The notes under the pieces were generated by a model. That model saw only the letters and a list, made by a program, of their open reading frames with translations. It did not search any database and had not been told where the DNA came from. This document shows positions 1 through 12,006 of a DNA stretch of 45,171 bases, piece after piece. Source of the DNA: Collodictyon triciliatum (Eukaryota > CRuMs); NCBI GenBank assembly GCA_043381765.1, contig JBHJMP010000542.1, positions 1 through 45,171 on the forward strand, in the 5' to 3' direction. How positions within the stretch are numbered: position 1 is the stretch's first letter; each line of letters starts with the position of its first letter. The translations under genes and the position numbers were made by a program.

Positions 1-95
1 TTCTTTTTCTTTTTCTTTTTCTTTTTCTTTTTCTTTTTCTTTTTCTTTTTCTTTTTCTTTTTCTTTTTCTTTTTCTTTTTCTTTTTCTTTTTTTC
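1..95. repeat. (TTTTTC)n microsatellite
   Basis: The window opens inside a pure hexamer tract, TTTTTC. It runs into a polypyrimidine stretch and an acceptor (cag at 105-107) that precedes the first visible phosphodiesterase exon, so it is most likely the end of an intron of that gene. Confidence 0.9.
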
Positions 96-107
96 CTTTA
101 AAAACAG

Positions 108-2044
108 GAACTTTCTTGTGAGCGTGTTCGGGAGAGACTAGAGATACTGGCACAGAACATTCGGAGTGAAATTTCCAACCTTTCTGCTGATGGATTCATT
201 CATGGGGATATTCGAGATGATTCTTATCAGCAAGTATATGACCTCCCTGTCGATGATTACAAAGCCGCTGCCCGTTTTACCCAAACTTCGAGTCGCGTAG
301 CAACACAGCTTTCCCACGAGTCAGAGTCCTCATCTTTGCTCTCTCTTGAAGGTGAAACCACCCCAATCGTTTTGCTGGGAGAAATGAAGGAGATGACCTT
401 TGATGTATGGAAGTATTCCCACAGAGACCTCTTGACCGTATCGTTTGAGGTGATATACAGACACATAGTTTTCTTAATATTAATGCACAGCTCCTTCCAA
501 AGTAATTAAACATCTTTCTTTTTTTTTCTTCTTCTTCTTCCCTTTAGTACGGCCGTATCCCCACAATTGACTCATCAAAATAACAACATTCTCTTTATTC
601 ATTTTCCACCTTTCTGATGTGGATTCTAACCATAACGAATGCAACGATATCTTTAGATATTCAAGGACTTGGGTCTGGTGGAAAAATTCCGAATCAACCC
701 TGACCACCTTCGCTCTTTCTTGTATGCCATCGAGGCTTCCTACCGCCCATGGAATCCATACCACAACTTCCGACACGCTGTGGACGTTCTGATGAATGTC
801 TATTACTTTCTTACAAATTCTGATTTGAAAGAGTATATTCTGCCCATTGATATGCTTGCGCTGAGCCTGGCTGCAATCTGTCACGACATCGACCACCCTG
901 GATGCAGCAACGCTTTTGAGGTGCGTATCCCCTTCATGAGCGCATGTAACTGTATCCACGCTAGTGTCCACATCCTTCTTGAACATACACTAAAAATCAG
1001 CTGTTCTGGGACGCATCAGATAAATACGCACTCCGCCAAAGCCAATCGCTACAACGACATCAGTGTCCTAGAAAACCATCACTCATCCTTCACCTTTTTG
1101 CTGCTACGACATCCCCACTTTAATATCCTCTCGGGCCTTAGCATGGAGGAGTTTAAGGAAATCCGGCGAGTGGTAATTCAGGCCATTTTGGCTACGGATA
1201 TGGCCTTTCACTTTGATGCCCTGGCCAAATTTGTGCAAAAGTATGTTTTCATCCAACCATAAAGAAAAAAAATGGCTGAGATTTGTGCAAAATATGGTAT
1301 CAAACAGTCTTCTTCCTTTGGTTCTCTTTCGTTTTTTCAATCCAGTAAAAAAAAAAAAAAATACCCCCATGTATAGGCTGGACTCTGAGGATGGATACTC
1401 GAAGCCATCAGCGAAGGAGGATAGACAGGTGATTATCAACGTGATTCTGCACTTTGCAGACATATGCAACGGATGCAAGCCATGGGAGCCACACAAGAAA
1501 TGGCAAGATGTTTTGATGCAAGAGTTCTTTATCCAGGTAGTATATTTGTGTTGATATGATATCATAGCTTTATTTTTATATTTTGAAACAATACCTGCTT
1601 TATCCTGTGGGGAGTGATTTACGAGGACTTTCTTATGGGTGAAAATCCAGGGCGACAAGGAAAGGAAATTGGGATTGCCCATTTCAAACTTCTGCGACCG
1701 CTCAAACCCGGATCAAATCAAGCTTGCCATCAACTTCATGGACCACTTCGTCACACCGCTTTACTCGAACCTGTCCCGCTTTCTGCCTGGTTAGTCTAAT
1801 CCACCAGCCACCGATCTGATTCCACCCGATAGACTGCAGCTGTCGAAAAAGTGAAAGAGTCATAGCTTCCGACATCCTAACCCCGCAGCCACTTGCAGAC
1901 ATCACAGAGACATGCGGCGGAAACCTCTTGTCGAACAGGGAGGCCTGGGTTGAGAAGAAGATGCAAGCCGAGAAGGGGCAGCGCCGATCGACACGCCATG
2001 AAGTGAAGCAGCCGGCTGCCCACCCGTCGTCTCGGCCTTTCTGA
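108..2044 (+). CDS. 3',5'-cyclic nucleotide phosphodiesterase, catalytic domain (5' end outside window)
   Basis: This class I PDE hydrolyses cAMP and/or cGMP; substrate choice cannot be read here. Six exons join in phase: 108-449, 657-920, 1020-1240, 1377-1536, 1651-1789 and 1899-2044 (TGA). They give about 355 residues covering the whole catalytic domain. Visible family motifs, in order, are FDVWKYSHRDLL, the signature YHNFRHAVDV, the metal-binding CHDIDHPG, NDISVLENHH, ILATDMAFHF, LHFADICNG followed by KPW, and GLPISNFCDR. The Zn/Mg ligands (His of HNxxHA, His-Asp of HDxDHPG, Asp of ADICNG) are all present, so the enzyme should be active. No N-terminal regulatory domain (GAF, transmembrane) is seen because the gene enters from the left edge. 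AATAAA at 2102-2107 is a likely polyadenylation signal. It converges on the eIF1AD gene. Confidence 0.93.
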
Positions 2045-2292
2045 GTCCCGAACCAAATCAACGTGGATGTGCATGCAAACTTCTGTCGCTCATCTCCTGA
2101 AATAAACAGATTGCACGTGACCAGTGGCGTCCATTCGCGACGTGCACAGGAAGATGTTTGGTTCGTACACAGAATATTTATTATTCCTTCGCAAGGGCTT
2201 TTGGTGTTGGGTGATTAGTATGGCGTTTGCCCGGATGTTTTTCCGTGAGAGGGGAGGGAATACACCGAACATAGTTCTTTGGAAGGTGGAAG

Positions 2293-3086
2293 CTAGTCGC
2301 TCTCATACGCGGGGCCGCTTCTGTTGGTGTTGTGGAACAGCAAGTCATCCTCACTCTCCTCATCCTCTTCACTCCCGACACTCTCGTCACTCTGGTCTTG
2401 CGGGGCTGCAGATTCAGGTTGTGGTGTCCTTTCTGGCTCGTTTGTTTCAAACTCCTTCGGCCTGCCCGCGTGACCAAGCCGACAAGAGATCATCATTAGT
2501 TATAATATCGAATGTCGCTTTTAATGAGGGCGTTTGAAAGAAAAGAGATGCAATCGATATCAAAGACCACCATTTCCCTTCGTCCCGCAAGGTTTGGATT
2601 TGCTTGGCGGATAGGATTTGGAAGATTTCCCCCTGGAATTTGTCGGCAATGGGCACAACTGTGCTTGTGAACACGACCAACGACCCTGTGCAAAAGAGAC
2701 GGGCAAGAGAGGAGACAAAAGGCGTGGGTAGGGCGAAACATGCACCGGTGCAATGATTGAGCCCAGAGGCCGCATCAGGTGTGCAGGCCGCGGCCGAGCA
2801 AGTAGAGCCAGAAGACCGGCATGAAACAAGTGGGAGGTCTCGCCTTTGGCCGAGCGGCGGCGTTTATGGATGGAAAAAAAGAAAAGGATCTACCTATTCG
2901 CAGAAAATGGACATGGCGGAACTTTGCGGGTATTTTGCAGAGCCCACGCACCGCATCAGCAGAGCAGACCTCGACAATGCTTCCGCCGCGCAGGGAAACA
3001 ACCCGCCCGAGCATCCGCGTGGCGTCCACCACCGGCGGCTCGTCGACCGTCTGGCCCAGCGTTTGGAGTTTGCGGTGCCGTCCCAT
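2293..3086 (-). CDS. EIF1AD: eIF1AD-like protein (S1/eIF1A-like OB-fold with acidic tail)
   Basis: The family consists of small nuclear eIF1A-domain RNA-binding proteins; eIF1AD is also linked to ribosome biogenesis. Three exons read on the minus strand are 3086-2894, 2685-2568 and 2461-2293, with GT-AG introns in matching phase. The product is about 160 residues, the usual length. Visible features are a basic start MGRHRKLQ, an OB-fold strand pattern with GGSIVEV and IPAKFRHVHFLRIGSLVVF, then LSAKQIQTLRDEGKWWPKEF (the family's KDHVRSLQKEGFWP block). The acidic tail ends DDLLFHNTNRSGPAYESD, matching the DDSDLFVNTNRR tail of animal eIF1AD. ATG 3086 is the first in frame and gives the family-like start. 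Divergent or unrelated to its neighbours; no operon-like link is implied. Confidence 0.85.
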
Positions 3087-3116
3087 TCCTGTTCTATGTG
3101 TTTCTTTTCCTTTTTT

Positions 3117-3137
3117 ATTATTATTATTATCTCATCT
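3117..3137. repeat. Short (TTA)n tract
   Basis: A short TTATTATTATTATTATC run between the eIF1AD start and the minus-strand ORF ending at 3137. On the minus strand it reads (AAT)n AAAAAAG and could serve as a polyadenylation region. Confidence 0.5.
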
Positions 3138-3637
3138 TAATGTAATCCCAACAGAGAATAGTGCCATGGTATTGTAGTGAAAGAGTGCCGAGTAATGTTG
3201 CTGCGGATCATATCGCCCGTGGTTGCTGGCGGGTTTTTGCTGCCTGATTCGCTTGCTTTCGAATCCGCCAGATATGAACATATGCCAATCTTGGAAAATA
3301 TATTTTAGATGCCAGTTCACTCAAGCATTGGTAAATTTTAGGCTGTTTAATCATAACCTGGCCACATATTGATTCCATCACCCTCGGTCATTCTACTTAC
3401 GTAGCTTGTGCTCTCGAGTAGTGCGACAATTCGTAATTGGGCAACAAATGGCACTTTCACACGACGAATCTTAGCTGTCTGGCGTTTATAGCCAAAAAAA
3501 ACCAAGCTGACCACACACAAAACCACAAAAATGTCAAGAATGCTATCCAGCCCTAAGCAATATTCATTCACACACAGAAATTGCGCTGCTCCCTTGATAC
3601 AGTCGAGCAAGCAAGGATAGACAGCGATGAAGGCCAT
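3137..3637 (-). CDS. Possible small membrane protein, unrecognised
   Basis: An ATG at 3637 follows an in-frame stop and opens a frame with hydrophobic segments (AFIAVYPCLLDCIKGAA, then LDSILDIFVVLCVVSLVFFG). A basic stretch follows, YKRQTAKIRRVKVP. A perfect donor GTAAGT lies at 3400, and an acceptor aag before 3289 continues in phase to a TAA at 3137-3139. The model predicts about 130 residues with one or two membrane spans and a Ser/Thr-rich tail. It lies only about 80 nt downstream of the pseudokinase stop on the same strand, so it may equally be 3' UTR of that gene. I see no family match. Confidence 0.3.
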
Positions 3638-3714
3638 TCGCAAGGCGTGCGTTCAGGTTTCCTTTGTTGAAGATGAAACCGATACACAGGGCGACCTGCG
3701 GACTGAAGCTGTGC

Positions 3715-5809
3715 CTATCCCGTTTCTGCCTTCTCCGCAGCCAGGGTGTCAGCCACAGACAAAGTTCCCAGAGCAGTAGGCCTCAGTCGCCCACCCTTCT
3801 TCTGTGTAAACATGTCTGGATTCCCTGTCTGGAGGAGCTCTAGCATCACGTTGTTGTACGGCGCCTGTTTGTGTGCGCATGCGTATTTAAGCACTCGGCA
3901 GGTAAAGCACACACTAACGTCATTCAATCAAATACATCAAAAACTACATCATTCTACACGAACACGAAATGTGTCCATCTTTCATGCATTTTTCTTTTTG
4001 TAAAGTGGTGACAAAGTATTCGAGACCAATTTACAACAAATCGTTTGATAGCCTGCCTACCGATTCATCGACAGCAATAACCGGTTGTGGTGCTGATGCA
4101 AAGAAAGGATGTGCCATAACCTCGGACAGAGTGCGGAACCGGGCCTTTGAAGAAGGCAGGATGATGCCTTCTATAATCTTATGATTGGTTTGTTTAGAAT
4201 AGCTTTGAAGTAGCTTCAAAGCCAGGAAATATGTTATTTCTGAATTTATATATCGAAACGGGCCACTCTTCATTTCAATTTAAACCATGAGAGCATATAA
4301 TTATTCACCTCCACGACGTTCGCGTTGGCGGTTGTAGGAAAAGACAGCTCCTTGAAGTTCTCGGTGTCTGGCGGGAGGCCTGTCACCATCTCGTACAGTG
4401 CGCACCCAAATGAAATGACAGATAAATCCACTCGCATCCCTGCTTTACAAAGACGCAGATAAACAAATAAAGAAGAGATAGAAACACGGTAAGAAAACAA
4501 CTTATGGAAGCCTCCTATACAAACTCCAAAGAATAATTTCATGCTTTTCATGTTAAACCCATGTTTTGAAAAATACGGCCAGTCGAATACCGGTAACAAT
4601 AACAATAACAATAACAATAACAATAACAATAACAATAACAATAACAATAACAATAACAATAACAATAACAATAACAATAATAACAATAATAACAATAATA
4701 ACAATAATAACAATAATAACAATAATAACAATAATAACAATAATAACAATAATAACAATAATAACAATAACTACAATAATAACAATAACTACAATAATAA
4801 CAATAACTACAATAATAACAATAACTACAATAATAACAATAATAACACTAATAACACTAATAACACTAACTAATAACACTAATAACACTAATAACACTAA
4901 TAACACTAATAACACTTATAACACTAATAACAATAACTACAATAATAACAATAATAACAAATTGTTTTCTCTCAATAAACTGTTGAAAAGAAACCAAAAA
5001 AAAAAAACAATAATAACAATAAAATAACAACAGTGTAAAAAGTAGCAAAGCATTGCCTATAGCACGTGACAGATGCAGGATAATGGTATAGGGTGGATAT
5101 CCGAGGAAATCGAGCTCATAATCTGTAAGACTAACAGATGGATGTTGGAAAGAAAAACCTTATTTAAACAACTCTCCTCATTCTCTTCAAGGGTGACAAT
5201 GGAATTCTGGAGTGAAAAGGATGAGGCTGGAAAAAGATAAGGCACTTACACAATGTGCTTTCCATTTACCAGAATATTACCACAATGTAAGAAAGAAGTG
5301 TTGATGCCCTTCAGCTTGAGAAAAATCAGGGCCTTGACACACACACAAAAAAGGATATTTTTTCAATATCTGCGCAGTTTGGTTTTCAAACATGGTAGAA
5401 TACACGTGTGTTGGTTGATTGATTTTGCACATCAATTTTTTTTCTTGGTTCCAATCATCCATTTTTTTATCATATATCACATTGTCTGAAACCTCCAATA
5501 TCTGTCTGCCATATATTGCCACACGGTCTGAGGACAGTGGTTGTCCTCTGACATACTTTTTAGCTGTGGAAATAATTGGATTGGCCTGTTTCATGAAAGC
5601 AGTTTACGATCTCCGTGTAAGCTTTGTTTATGGGTAGTATTTGAACAAAGTTAAAGATTTTTCCAATGCTTGCTGCGCCTACAATTATTGTTCTTTACCG
5701 AATGGATCTCGTCCCGGATACTTCCCTGCTTCACATATGGACGGAAAATAACAGCAGTATCCTTTTCTCGAATATAGTCAATCTCAATCAACGGGCATAG
5801 GAAGGTATG
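3715..5809 (-). CDS. PXK-like pseudokinase (PX-kinase/SLOB group), 5' end unresolved
   Basis: Seven exons join in phase on the minus strand: 5809-5699, 5585-5493, 5332-5250, 5130-5066, 4439-4309, 4177-4061 and 3864-3715. The protein matches the C-lobe side of human PXK in order: FLCPLIEIDYI, VIFRPYVKQGSIRDEIH, VAIYGRQILE, LHCGNILVNGKHIVLTDYE, FLGYPPY, DLSVISFGCALYEMVTGLPP, RFRTLSEVMAHPFF. The catalytic loop has LHCGN where HRDxxxxN is expected, and TDYE replaces DFG, so no catalytic Asp or Mg-binding DFG is present; PXK itself is similarly degenerate. PXK family members act in endocytic trafficking as scaffolds. The PX domain expected upstream was not found; exons before 5809 are unresolved. 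The 626-nt intron 5065-4440 contains a long AAC/AAT repeat. Confidence 0.8.
4595..4962. repeat. Graded (AACAAT)/(AATAACAAT)/(AATAACACT) tandem array
   Basis: It lies in an intron of the pseudokinase gene. It starts as pure hexamer AACAAT, changes to a 9-mer AATAACAAT, then to an 18-mer with AACTACAATAAT, then to a 9-mer AATAACACT, and returns to the AACAAT type. The blocks are ordered, not mixed. Confidence 0.9.
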
Positions 5810-8061
5810 CTGTGCGAACAAAGTTTACTAATATACCTACCCAGTCAACACGCAACGAAACAACACCAGATTTTTCGAAAGTTAAACTCAATGAAACCTT
5901 TAGTGATGCAATTATCATGAAAAGGGTTTTCCTGACCGAATCATTACCGAGCGGATACTGATAATTTGGTCCTTTTGTCGCCTGAATTCGTAGAGAATAT
6001 AGGAATGTTTAGTGCAAAGTAATATCAATCGTAATAATAAATAATAAAGATATTTTTTTTTGTATAGAGAACACAGCACAAATACGGATAAACATGTGTT
6101 TATAAAAGATATCTTCGGTCTGATGAACCGTTTATGAAGAAACGTGATAGATCGTAACTACATACTAATTAACTAATGAATCAAATGTTAAGAAAGGTAT
6201 TCATTACTTACAAATATCATCAGAGTATACCCATCACTTCGTGAGTCTTTGACAGAAAAGTAATGTTTGTCTTGCCGAAATCCTTATTTCACAAACACAT
6301 ATGTCGAAATTCCAATTATTAAAATTGCACGGGTTCACTTTGAATCGAATAGAGGAAGAATAATTGGATGAGTCTCTTTTGTACATGAATATCTTTCTTT
6401 TGGCTATAAATCAATGAGCCGTATTGTGTGTAGGTGTAATATGCGATATTCTGCACCCATGTCATGATGGTATCTGTGAAAGACTATAGAAGGCCGTGAC
6501 CGCAAATAGAGACGCGCACGGGCGAGGAGTTGGCCTGGGCAAATGTGTTGATGGTGTTTTAGGGTCGGGCGATTCAAAAGCCGAGAGTCGGCAAATAGCA
6601 AAACGACTGGGCTCTGCCATACGCTCGTCAGCAGCTTCTCCAGCGGAGTCCAATCTGCTTGCAGCCCGAATGGTCGCTGGATTCCTTTCGTCGATGGTAA
6701 CGTAGAGCGTCCTATGAAAAGCAAATGTTACACCCGAGCAAGGCACCGTCGCAGACTCCGCGGGGCGCGGACAAGCAAACAACGGCGGGGCTTTGTGCAA
6801 GGAAAGCAAATACATCGGTCGCAGACGCCTTCGGTAGACGATCGCCGCAACGCATGAGCACACAAAGATGCAGACTGCCCCAAGGACAGCAGGAACAACA
6901 ACCTGGCAAAGCGCGAATGTCAGTCGCGCAGTACTTTGGGCGAGAGCCACGGATGAAACACAGGGGTGACACGCAGGAGCCGCCTGGGCAGCAAATGAGA
7001 GACGGACGAAAAATCTGGCTGTGCTGATGGAAAAGCGGTCGAGGGTTACTTGCCTCTGCCTGGTTACTTCCCATCGTTCCTGGCCACCAAAGGGTTCCTG
7101 TGCTTTGCTTCTGCTGGTCTTTGCTTCTGCTGGGCGGCAAAGAGAGGACGCTTGCAAGTCGAGGCGGAACGCTGCATTATACTTTCCAGAATCGTGTGTC
7201 CATATGTGGATGCGATAAATCTACCAACTTCCCTTTTCTTTTCATTACTTGCACACCGAATCAGACTGGTTGCTGTGTGCTGTGTGCTGTGTGCTGTGTG
7301 CTGCGTGCTGCGTGCCTGGCCTGTCCACTCTCCTCCCGTCCAAAACACTCACAACGCCACGGAAAGATACAGGGCGAATGCTTCTTCTCCGCCGTGCATT
7401 TGGCGCGTCCACCTTCGGCCTTCGTCTGTCCACAAACGGTTTGTGCGCGCCGCCACACTCTGCGATCGCCTCCCTTTAACTCCACTTTGGCCTGACAGCA
7501 AACACACCCACATGCGCCGCTTTGTCAGGCTCCACAGATTTAAGCGTTTGCATCAGAAAGATGCCATATATCTCAATCCTTACCTTCTTCGTTCCCAATA
7601 GTCTTCTCCGTCAATCCAACGCTTGCACACGGCCCTATGCGCTGGACCTCCGAAGCTGTTGGTTGTTTTGCTTTCTAACTTCCCACATTCTCCAGTCTGA
7701 TTGTTGGTGTCGGACTGTCTGCATTGATGGATGTCGTTTCTGAATAGTTCTCCAGACATCGGCCAAATTATCACATGAAACCCTCGAATCCCTCCACAAT
7801 CAACGGTGTTTGGTTGGAAACTTTCCAATGAAGTGGCACCCGGACATCTCTAACTAGTTTTCCTCCTCTTCTTCTCTTTTTGGGCTTGCTAATCACGCAG
7901 ATGCGGGAAAACAGGTAAACGAGTCGTCCAATGCCTCGTCGACAGAAAATCCTGACCAGACTCAACAACGTATGATAGCCATTCACGAAAGCTTCATGCC
8001 ACGCTCATAATTTGCCGTTTACAAAGACAAGCGAGCGATTACTGGAAATCATTCTGACCTT
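5810..8061. other. Spacer with GC-rich island, no firm gene
   Basis: 5810-6400 is AT-rich; it may hold unrecognised first exons of the pseudokinase (minus strand). 6480-7560 is distinctly GC-rich, like other islands at gene ends in this window, and probably carries promoters for the divergent pseudokinase and adenylate kinase genes. On the minus strand around 6820-6905 one frame gives a hydrophobic segment VVVPAVLGAVCIFVCSCVAA followed by IVYRRRLRP, which would fit a membrane anchor, but I could not join it to a gene. 7560-8061 shows nothing I can support. Confidence 0.4.
7270..7316. repeat. (TGCTGTG)n short tandem repeat
   Basis: About six copies of TGCTGTG, the last ones changed to TGCTGCG, within the GC-rich island. 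Confidence 0.8.
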
Positions 8062-9494
8062 ATGGCACAATCAGAGCCCACAGAAAACGAGGACCTGGAA
8101 ATCAAAGACCCTGCCCTAATTTTCAAAGGCGTCTGGTCAAAACTAGAGGGGAAATATGGAATTGGTTTGATTCTAGTTCATGCATCAAAGCTGGTACAAT
8201 GGCAATAATTATCTTCATGAAAAAATACTCAAATCACTCAGTGCACCAGTGCGCGTTTCTTTCCTTAATTAATCCGATAAGCAATCATTAATGTGTGTTG
8301 GATTTTACATTTACTATTATGTTTAAGCCTTGCCCATCATGCCATGCTTTCCTACGCAGATATCCAGTGATTTTTTTCATAAATAGCATGTTTCATAAAA
8401 TATAGAGCGCCTTCGATTTCCCAAAGAGATCATATGGCTAGCGGGTGCCCCCGGCGCTGGAAAAGGTATCGCTGCCTTTTTTTTTTTGGAAAACAGTTTT
8501 GGGAGGTTCTATCCCACACCATCGATGGTTTATATATACTTTCACGAACCATCCTTACCATAGCAAGAATGAGAAAATACAATCAAATAATTTTTTTATT
8601 GTAGGAACTCTCACACCTTACATCATGCGGGAAAGAGGAATAACCGTGTCTCCCATATGTGTGTCTTCTATTCTGACATCTGAGAAAGCCCAAAGAGTAA
8701 AGAAAGGTTAGTTAATCGCAAAAACCATAATTCATTGGATGGTCACAGCATGGAATCAGGAATTCTCTTTCGATCTATCATCGTAACTTTATATTCCAAA
8801 CGAATTTAGAAGGTGGACTTGTGACTGACCGTCTTGTGGTTGAAATTCTGTTTGAAAAACTTCTTCAATCGGAATATCAAGATGGAGTTGTTGTTGACGG
8901 ATTTCCTCGTACAAGTGTACAAGGAGAATGTATCCGCTATCTATATGACCAGATGATGAAGGTAAAGAATGAAAAATGTGAATGAGAATGTGAAAAAAAT
9001 GTATGTATTTCTAAGCTCACTCTTATCAGAGACAAAAAAATTAGAAAGTATGCGCTTTGTGTAAGAAATATAAATTCATATTCTTTACAAAAAGGAGCTC
9101 ATATGTGTTTTCACCTTCTGCTATAGTTGCGCCGAGAATTTTTTGGAACCAAGCTAAGTCACTACTTTTCTCGCCCCATTTTCAGACTCACAGGTTAGGA
9201 TTTATCTGGGAACACAATTCTCTGTGCGTATTCAATAATTCTCTTGCAAACCTACTTTTCAAACACCTGCATTTTAGTACTGTTTGTCGGAGAAGGAACT
9301 AGTGTAGAGCGCCAACTTCGTGTAATTTTTTAATTTAATTAAAAAACTCGTAATAAGATACGTTTCAATATCTATCGAAATTCTGAATCAAACGAACGAC
9401 ATCCTTTTGATACAACATTTGGTAAAGAGAGGCCGAATTGTTCGTGAACACAATGATAGAGTTCGTCAGTCAGGAATTGGTGCTCTAATGGAAG
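8062..9494 (+). CDS. Adenylate kinase, long algal/protist type: N-terminal half
   Basis: The enzyme interconverts ATP + AMP and 2 ADP. Exons 8062-8164, 8406-8465, 8605-8706, 8810-8961, 9127-9193, 9278-9321 and 9428-9494 join in phase from ATG 8062. Motifs are [18 protein letters not shown], the P-loop [14 protein letters not shown], the NMP-binding and Walker-B-like VVVDGFPR, then [15 protein letters not shown] and [13 protein letters not shown]. The last exon ends in phase 1 at GAA G, with donor gtctga. The family expects a TDLxxELAxxRYRVF block next. That block is not beyond the 9661 gap but at 12522, in matching phase 1. The gene is therefore one unit of about 530 residues interrupted in the assembly (see 12522-14196). 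First-exon choice rests on the conserved [10 protein letters not shown] block and the ATG before it. Confidence 0.88.
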
Positions 9495-9551
9495 GTCTGA
9501 CCTTTAATATGTTTTATTTACTCTTCTTTTCTCGTCATTTTTATTTTTTAA

Positions 9552-9660
9552 TCATAAAATAACATAAAATAACATAAAATAACATAAAATAACATAAAAT
9601 AACATAAAATAACATAAAATAACATAAAATAACATAAAATAACATAAAATAACATAAAAT
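9552..9660. repeat. (AACATAAAAT)n decamer tract ending at a gap
   Basis: Ten-base unit AACATAAAAT in about ten copies, directly followed by N. The same unit reappears at 12443-12459 on the far side of the next gap, which suggests one repeat array in one adenylate kinase intron. Confidence 0.92.
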
Positions 9661-9738
9661 NNNNNNNNNNNNNNNNNNNNNNNNNNNNNNNNNNNNNNNN
9701 NNNNNNNNNNNNNNNNNNNNNNNNNNNNNNNNNNNNNN
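9661..9738. other. Assembly gap (78 N)
   Basis: Run of N. The stated length cannot hold the roughly 300 missing N-terminal codons of the glutamate dehydrogenase that starts right after it. Confidence 0.98.
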
Positions 9739-10781
<1,043 letters not shown>

Positions 10782-11279
10782 TCACGGACACGCGTTTGTG
10801 CGTGTGGCCATCCGTTGGATTTCATTCATTCATTCATTCTTTCTTTCTTCTCAAACTTCGCTCTTGCTATGGCGTTTGCTGATTGATTTGAATGTGGCAG
10901 CCTCATAAGCAACACACAACAAAGCGCGCCTAATTAACATTGCCACATAACTCGAGCACTCAACTCCTAGCCCCACCTCCCGAGCCACAAGACTTCCGTC
11001 GGGTGGGGCAGCGGACTCTCTACTCTAAACAACAAAACAAACAAATAAATAACATCGCCTACAATTACCAAAGCCAGCCGCACTGCCACCTCATCACCTA
11101 AGCAAACCTTGTATCTGGCGACAACACTTGGTGTGGCATAAAAGGCCATTTGTATTCCTTGACGTCTCTTGTCTGTTCTGCCCTCATCTCCCATTTGCTC
11201 TTCCCTCCCACCCGGCTTCACCTCTCTCGGCCAGACCTTCCATTATCCAATGCTTTCAGTCGTTCGTTCTTTTACTCCA
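10782..11279. other. Convergent intergenic spacer
   Basis: About 500 nt between the GDH stop and the ITFG2-like stop, with 3' UTRs of both expected. No gene seen. Confidence 0.6.
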
Positions 11280-11896
11280 TCAAGACAGTAAAGACAGGTT
11301 CCAGTCTGTGTAGATGAGTTCGGCGATGTCTTGTGCGGGTCGAGGCTGCGAGAGAAAGAGTCTGTCCAGACGCGTGCGGAGCGACGAGTCCAAAGAGTCT
11401 CGGAACGGGCGGATGTTTGTGAAGGGGATGGTGATGTTTGGATAGACTGCAACGCGGTCGTCACAAGTCAGATAAATGAGAGACGGCGCGCCGGTCGCGT
11501 TTGCGTTTGTTGGGGATGAGAGTCCTTCGCTGCTTGGGCTTGTTGCTTGCGCTTCGTTGCAAGTTGCGGTGCAGTGATATATCCCTGTGAATCACACAAA
11601 ATTAGCATCCATTTTCTTATATTTCTCTGAAACCCGTCCGGGGATTAGGATGGATGAAGAAAAGAAAAAGAAAGAAGAATGAAAATTAGAGAGGGGGAGA
11701 GAGGGAGAGAGAGGAGAAACGAAAATGAAATCATGTCATAGAGAATAGGATTCAACATAGCACGGCATAATAAAATACCAGCCATGAATGCCCTTGTCTT
11801 GTCAGGCCCACCAAAAACAATGTAGTCCCCGATAGAGTCGATCAGGAAAGTGACCCCATCATAGGCCAAAGCGGCAATCATTTTTTGACGGCGTCT
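11280..11896 (-). CDS. ITFG2: ITFG2-like protein (KICSTOR component), C-terminal part
   Basis: In animals ITFG2 is part of KICSTOR, which recruits GATOR1 to lysosomes for mTORC1 control. Two exons read on the minus strand, 11896-11779 and 11584-11280, with a phase 1 junction. The visible sequence is ALAYDGVTFLIDSIGDYIVF, then DKTRAFMAGIYHC, a low-complexity loop, SLIYLTCDDRVAVYPNI, and an end AELIYTDWNLSLLS. This aligns by eye with the ITFG2 C-terminal block: a WDG-TYIID-like strand, RAF-AG-Y, then LVYVTF-I-VY. The 5' part is lost at the 12007 gap. The exon start at 11896 is the first acceptor in frame. The family call rests on pattern matching from memory. Confidence 0.6.
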
Positions 11897-12006
11897 CTGT
11901 CGATGATATGTTTACTTTCATCCAAAGTAATATCTTAAACATATACTTAAATCTGAAAAAGCCTTCTGAAATGAATGAAAATGGTAAAACATAACGTTCA
12001 AAAAAA

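Noticed and set aside
4270-5048. Long frames of poly-Leu, poly-Asn, IT and IV repeats
   Set aside because: They are translations of the AACAAT/AATAACAAT intron repeat in several frames and strands; real exons of the pseudokinase flank it in phase.
7050-7600. Plus-strand ORFs of 130-180 codons in the GC-rich island
   Set aside because: Cys/Leu/Arg-rich with no family pattern or splice logic; typical of random long frames in GC-rich DNA.
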